Below the pieces are notes generated by a model. The model was not told the origin of the DNA and ran no database searches. It worked only from the letters and a program-made list of their open reading frames with translations. This document shows positions 62,201-64,000 of a stretch of 64,000 bases of DNA, in pieces. How positions within the stretch are numbered: position 1 is the first letter of the stretch; each line of letters opens with the position of its first letter. Made by a program: the position numbers and the translations under genes. Source of the stretch: Ficedula albicollis (taxonomy: Eukaryota; Chordata; Aves; Passeriformes; Muscicapidae). The stretch is from assembly GCF_000247815.1 (NCBI RefSeq), contig NC_021680.1:806001-870000 (forward strand), read 5' to 3'.

Positions 62201-63918
62201 AAGCCAGCCATGGAACATCATTCCCTGCTTTACCTTCTCCAACTTACCCGGTGAGCACCCAGCTGTACGTCCGAGCGTCCATCTTGCTAGAGAGGAACAG
62301 GGCATGGCCCCATAGCTGGTTTCTCATGGCCCAGACCAGAGCATCCTGCAGTGGAGGGGGAGAAGAAGTACTGTTTGCACCAACTCTGCTTCCCACCCTC
62401 CTCTGCTCCCTCAGCTCAGAGAAGAGTCCCAATAACTGCTCTGGCTTTAATTAGCATCCTCCAAAAATCTCTTCCATGTTCAAATCTCCTCCAGATCCCT
62501 GTGTCTTTCTACCTTGAAAATTTACAAGAACTTGAACCTTTCAAAGCAATGTTGTGTCCCCTAGATTTCTGGGTCTGTGCTGCCTGTTAGCTCTTAATGC
62601 CATGGGATCCCAGTCTGGGTACTCAAGCTGCAACCCTCCTCTCTTCTCCTTGTGCCTTAGGTATCCTGTGAGATCATATAGCTGCAAATTAGTTTGGAAC
62701 AAGATGAATTTAAGGTCCCTTCCAAAGCAAACCGTTCTAGCACTCTATGAAACTAAATGTGGTACAAGTGCTGGCTTTAAAAGCCTCTGCATCTCATCTT
62801 CACTTGAGTCTCCCATCCCAGTTCCCAGTGGTGGGAAATCCCTGCCATAAGCCCTGTTGTACAAACACAGCTTGGAGAGTTGATCCCACAACTACAAGTC
62901 ACTTCTTGACCACCCTTTCCCTTTAAAGAAGGGAAGAAGTGGCCAACAGGTCCAAGAAAAAAACCTTCACCCCCAGGTCCTGGGTCCCACTCACCACTTA
63001 CTTTCTTCCTGCCATAGTAGAGGAGCTTGGTGAACTTCTCCACTATCTGTGCCTGTGTCTCCACGACGGGAGGGAGCTCCCCGGTGATGAGGTCCAGCGC
63101 GCCCGGCTGGCGCGACGCCCGCTCGTCGTCCGTCAGGCCCAGCAGGCTGGCCGCGGGCTCCTGCCGCTTGTACCGCTCTGGGCGCCTGCAGTCCTGCATC
63201 AGCAGCTCGGCCGCGTCCGAGCCCACCATGGACTGGGACAGGGAGGGAATGAGGGGCGTGCAGGCTGCCCCACCAGCAAAGGGTGACGGCACTTCCACTC
63301 TGCGCCTCCTCACTCCCGCATCCTTGTGCCAGCACATCCCCCCAAGACCAGCTTTGGCCACCAGTATGCGGGGTTGGAAGGAAAAGGACTCGGCACAATT
63401 AGCAAGACCTTCACAACACTCCCTCTGATGACCTTATCCGCCTGCTTCCCACAAGCAGCTACAGACTGGGTTGGGTGGATTTTAGTGGATTCAGGGAATG
63501 GCCCCCTTTTAAGTGTAAGGGCTGGCTCCTCGATGGAGGTGGCACCAGTCCCCTTCACTGGGCTGTTGGTAGGTCCCAAGAGCAAAAAGCAATCACAGAG
63601 AAGGATTTGCTCCAAATATCTAGGCAGCATCAAACTGAGGGATAGTGGTATGGAAATCAGATCCTCTTAAGGTACACCCCTTCCCCCCAAAAATAGCAAC
63701 TGGATCAGGAGGCACCTAAGGGACATATTACTTGTCTCATTTCTAAGATCAAAAGGGTTGTCTCCTTCCATGGGATACCTACCCCATTCTGCCGGCAGAG
63801 AAGGACCAGGAGTTTCCAGAGGAGAGAAGAATCTCTGCCCCTCTGTGTCGAGAGATCACAGCCTGTGGTTATCTTCTGCTGGCAAAACGTCATCACATCC
63901 ACCTTGTGCAGATCTTCC
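50212..63918 (-). CDS. SEC16B: SEC16B, 3' part of gene (16 exons visible, 5' end outside window)
   Basis: Sec16 proteins are peripheral membrane scaffolds at ER exit sites. They recruit COPII components and bind SEC13 through a helical central conserved domain. Reading right to left, exons lie at 63918-63783, 63232-63002, 62345-62248, 61310-61229, 61114-60997, 60465-60354, 60167-60062, 59408-59268, 56213-56100, 55389-55317, 53266-53015, 52553-52483, 52187-52050, 51899-51792, 50624-50547 and 50274-50212. Every junction has GT/AG borders and the phases close, giving 1,921 coding bases (639 codons plus TGA). Motifs seen include [96 protein letters not shown] and [14 protein letters not shown]. 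These fit SEC16B better than the paralogue SEC16A. The N-terminal exons lie beyond 64,000. Exon numbers in other entries are local to this window. Confidence 0.96.
50275..51791. other. SEC16B introns between local exons 14, 15 and 16
   Basis: Apart from exon 15 (50547-50624) nothing coding is seen. The right part holds no recognised repeat. Exon 14 joins exon 15 in phase 0 without needing another exon between them. Confidence 0.5.
50547..50624 (-). CDS. SEC16B: SEC16B local exon 15
   Basis: 26 codons in phase 0, [14 protein letters not shown] then [12 protein letters not shown]. The P-L-x-N-P-x-Q-V motif is typical of the Sec16 C terminus. The acceptor is CTTCAG after a CT-rich tract and the donor GTGAGA. 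Confidence 0.92.
51792..51899 (-). CDS. SEC16B: SEC16B local exon 14 (W-F-x-W-F-R-S-K-P motif)
   Basis: 36 codons in phase 0 beginning [17 protein letters not shown]. This aromatic and basic motif is conserved near the C terminus of Sec16 proteins. An acidic, serine-rich tail follows. The acceptor is CCCAG and the donor GTAGGG. Confidence 0.94.
52050..52187 (-). CDS. SEC16B: SEC16B local exon 13
   Basis: 46 codons in phase 0, from [18 protein letters not shown] through [15 protein letters not shown] to KPEEDK. The acceptor is TGGCAG and the donor GTGAGC. It is rich in serine, threonine and acidic residues, so it is a plausible phosphorylated linker. Confidence 0.88.
52483..52553 (-). CDS. 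SEC16B: SEC16B local exon 12 (linker)
   Basis: 71 bp. Two bases complete a glycine, then 23 codons run [16 protein letters not shown] to PAVPTEQ. The acceptor is CCACAG and the donor GTGAGT. The support is clean borders and closing phase; the sequence itself is not diagnostic. Confidence 0.78.
52790..52988 (+). mobile_element. CR1 LINE 3' fragment abutting SEC16B exon 11
   Basis: A clear CR1 3' region: GTGGTGAGGCCCTGGCATAG, then GTTGCCCAGAGAAGCTGTGG, ending ACCATTCTGGGATTTTT. It lies antisense to SEC16B and stops about 27 bases from the donor of local exon 11. Confidence 0.93.
53015..53266 (-). CDS. SEC16B: SEC16B local exon 11 (proline-rich linker)
   Basis: 252 bp encoding [19 protein letters not shown] and a proline-, glutamine- and serine-rich stretch ending [10 protein letters not shown]. 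The acceptor is TTTGCAG after a T-rich tract and the donor GTAAGT. It is likely disordered, as expected for the C-terminal linker of Sec16. A CR1 tail lies only about 27 bases into the intron beyond its donor. Confidence 0.88.
53267..55316. other. SEC16B intron between local exons 10 and 11
   Basis: About 2 kb with no recognised exon or repeat. Chance open frames of up to 195 codons on the + strand (54483-55070) carry no familiar domain. Confidence 0.5.
55317..55389 (-). CDS. SEC16B: SEC16B local exon 10 (linker)
   Basis: 73 bp encoding [20 protein letters not shown] plus LPTA and one base. The acceptor is CTGCAG and the donor GTAAAT. The sequence is poorly conserved and is called from its splice borders and phase continuity between exons 9 and 11. 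Confidence 0.82.
55864..56024. repeat. 81-bp tandem direct duplication in SEC16B intron
   Basis: Copies at 55864-55944 and 55945-56024 differ by only a few substitutions. The unit is a multiple of three, so on the - strand both copies stay in the same open frame. That frame is continuous with exon 9, whose donor lies about 75 bases away. Confidence 0.9.
56100..56213 (-). CDS. SEC16B: SEC16B local exon 9
   Basis: 38 codons in phase 0, from [18 protein letters not shown] through [12 protein letters not shown] to CWQCE. The acceptor is CTGCAG and the donor GTAAGG. The LEPDWL motif marks the end of the conserved domain. The reading frame stays open for a further 117 codons into the following intron. 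Confidence 0.94.
56730..56990 (-). mobile_element. old CR1 LINE fragment (reverse orientation)
   Basis: This contains diverged CR1 phrases such as AATATTTTCTTAATATCTAA and the region around GGCCTTCTTCAGAGG. The order and orientation match the antisense of a CR1 3' region. Its edges are approximate. Confidence 0.5.
57151..57364. repeat. 106-bp tandem direct duplication with poly-T start
   Basis: Two near-identical units at about 57151-57258 and 57259-57364. Each starts with a T-run and an interrupted TTTCTTTTGTAACAGCATCC and ends CAGTATTGCTGCTATG. The T-tract length differs between copies, so replication slippage is likely. It lies in the large SEC16B intron between local exons 8 and 9. Confidence 0.92.
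57660..57870 (+). mobile_element. CR1 3' tail with internal 89-bp duplication
   Basis: A CR1 3' end (TTGGAACTAGATGATCTCAA then AAGGTCCCTTCCAACCCAAA). Its tail and the following unique DNA are repeated: the 21-mer starts at 57705, 57772 and 57794, and the block CCATTCTAGAATTCTTGGGG occurs twice. Confidence 0.85.
58640..58770 (-). mobile_element. CR1 LINE 3' fragment (reverse orientation)
   Basis: Begins AGAATGGTTTGGGGTTGGAA, continues with GGGACCTTAAAGCTCATCTT and ends near CATCCAACCTGG. This is the antisense of a 5'-truncated CR1 tail, in the SEC16B intron between local exons 8 and 9. Confidence 0.9.
59268..59408 (-). CDS. SEC16B: SEC16B local exon 8
   Basis: 47 codons in phase 0, from [20 protein letters not shown] through [11 protein letters not shown] to LARQVVR. 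The acceptor is CCCAAG and the donor GTGAGT. It carries the last well-conserved helices of the central domain. Confidence 0.95.
59625..59775 (-). mobile_element. CR1 LINE 3' fragment (reverse orientation)
   Basis: Begins CACAGAATCCTAGAATGG then TTTGGGTTGGAAGGGACATT and ends within CTTGAGCACTTCCAGGGATG. It lies in the SEC16B intron between local exons 7 and 8. Confidence 0.92.
60062..60167 (-). CDS. SEC16B: SEC16B local exon 7
   Basis: 106 bp. One base completes the arginine, then 35 codons run from [20 protein letters not shown] to ESFLLPFQ. The acceptor is CTGCAG and the donor GTACTG. It leaves in phase 0, directly ahead of the [11 protein letters not shown] block. Confidence 0.94.
60354..60465 (-). 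CDS. SEC16B: SEC16B local exon 6
   Basis: 112 bp encoding [20 protein letters not shown] to MALLGSSH, ending with two bases of an arginine codon. The acceptor is ATCCAG, with another AG four bases further in that would break the frame. The donor is [15 protein letters not shown] is a family hallmark. Confidence 0.94.
60997..61114 (-). CDS. SEC16B: SEC16B local exon 5
   Basis: 118 bp encoding 39 codons from [18 protein letters not shown] to IVTMGDTL plus one base. The acceptor is CTCCAG and the donor GTGAGC. The W-G-D-W-R-P-H block is one of the most conserved parts of all Sec16 proteins. Confidence 0.95.
61229..61310 (-). CDS. SEC16B: SEC16B local exon 4
   Basis: 82 bp, giving G then [18 protein letters not shown] and SGRIPQAAL. 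The acceptor is TCACAG. The in-frame donor is GTCCGT, immediately followed by a second, stronger-looking GTGAGC four bases downstream. Only the first keeps the frame into exon 5 and the family spacing between the QAA and CCGD motifs, so it was chosen. The exact edge is slightly less certain than for the other exons. Confidence 0.88.
61415..61680 (-). mobile_element. CR1 LINE fragment (reverse orientation)
   Basis: The CR1 antisense sequence runs from AGAGAATCCAAGAACGG through GCAGTGACAGCTTCTCTGGA and CAACCTGTGCCAGGGTCTCA to CCTTGTAAATAG. It is one of the longer CR1 pieces in the window, within the intron between local exons 3 and 4. Confidence 0.92.
62248..62345 (-). CDS. SEC16B: SEC16B local exon 3
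   Basis: 98 bp, from [17 protein letters not shown] to RTYSWVLTG, a signature of the helical central domain. The acceptor is CTGCAG and the donor GTAAGT. It leaves two bases (GG) of a glycine codon that the next exon completes. Confidence 0.95.
62700..62757 (+). mobile_element. CR1 3' tail remnant
   Basis: The phrase TTAAGGTCCCTTCCAAAGCA then AACCGTTCTAGCACTCTATG is a diverged CR1 3' end in the SEC16B intron between local exons 2 and 3. Confidence 0.65.
63002..63232 (-). CDS. SEC16B: SEC16B local exon 2
   Basis: Exactly 77 codons, phase 0 to phase 0, from [15 protein letters not shown] to [12 protein letters not shown]. The acceptor is GTCCCAG and the donor GTAAGT. It is GC-rich and CpG-rich compared with the flanking introns. 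The stretch between the two conserved ends ([22 protein letters not shown]) is the more variable linker of the family. Confidence 0.95.
63783..63918 (-). CDS. SEC16B: SEC16B local exon 1 (start of central conserved domain)
   Basis: This exon encodes 45 codons beginning [15 protein letters not shown] and ending [10 protein letters not shown], a segment highly conserved among Sec16 proteins. The acceptor is CTGTAG and the donor GTAGGT. It enters with one base completing a split codon and leaves in phase 0. The remaining 80 bases to the right edge look intronic. Confidence 0.93.
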
Positions 63919-64000
63919 CTACAGCAGCAGAAGGAAGCATCAAAGAAGAGGCAAGCAATCTAGGGTATGGTTCAGGCTCAGTCCCCAGGTTCACTGATGG

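Overview
This window is vertebrate nuclear DNA, almost certainly from a bird. Fragments of CR1 LINE retrotransposons, with their typical short 3' tails built around AAGGTCCCTTCCAACCCAAACC, occur in both orientations throughout. The genes have spliced exons with GT/AG borders, and there are no bacterial-type operons. Only two genes can be supported, both in the right-hand quarter.

Layout. 1-48,600 holds no recognisable exon. It contains old CR1 pieces, several near-identical tandem duplications (periods 3,028, 873, 83, 62, 57 and 55 bp), a 702-base run of pure G that is almost certainly an assembly or base-calling artefact, and ordinary unique intergenic DNA. 48,660-49,680 is a CpG-rich block carrying the RNA gene of nuclear RNase P (RPPH1) on the + strand. 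The gene has a type 3 RNA polymerase III promoter (PSE plus TATATATA) and a T5 terminator. Directly upstream lies a 312-bp tandem copy that contains the whole core promoter and the first ~200 nt of the RNA, but not its 3' third. 50,030-64,000 holds the 3' part of SEC16B on the - strand. Sixteen coding exons (639 codons plus stop) join in frame at every junction, and the gene runs on past the right edge.

How the parts relate. SEC16B encodes a scaffold of endoplasmic reticulum exit sites that helps assemble COPII coats. The exons seen here cover most of the conserved central domain, the linker and the C-terminal motif. RPPH1 RNA is the catalytic subunit of RNase P, which removes 5' leaders from pre-tRNAs. 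The two genes are tail to tail, about 360 bp apart, and nothing suggests a functional link.

The most interesting feature is the partial duplication at RPPH1. It places a complete second Pol III promoter upstream with no terminator of its own, so it could drive a longer read-through transcript. A second point is the unusual number of short direct tandem duplications across the whole window. Some, especially those beside the poly-G run, may be false duplications from assembly.
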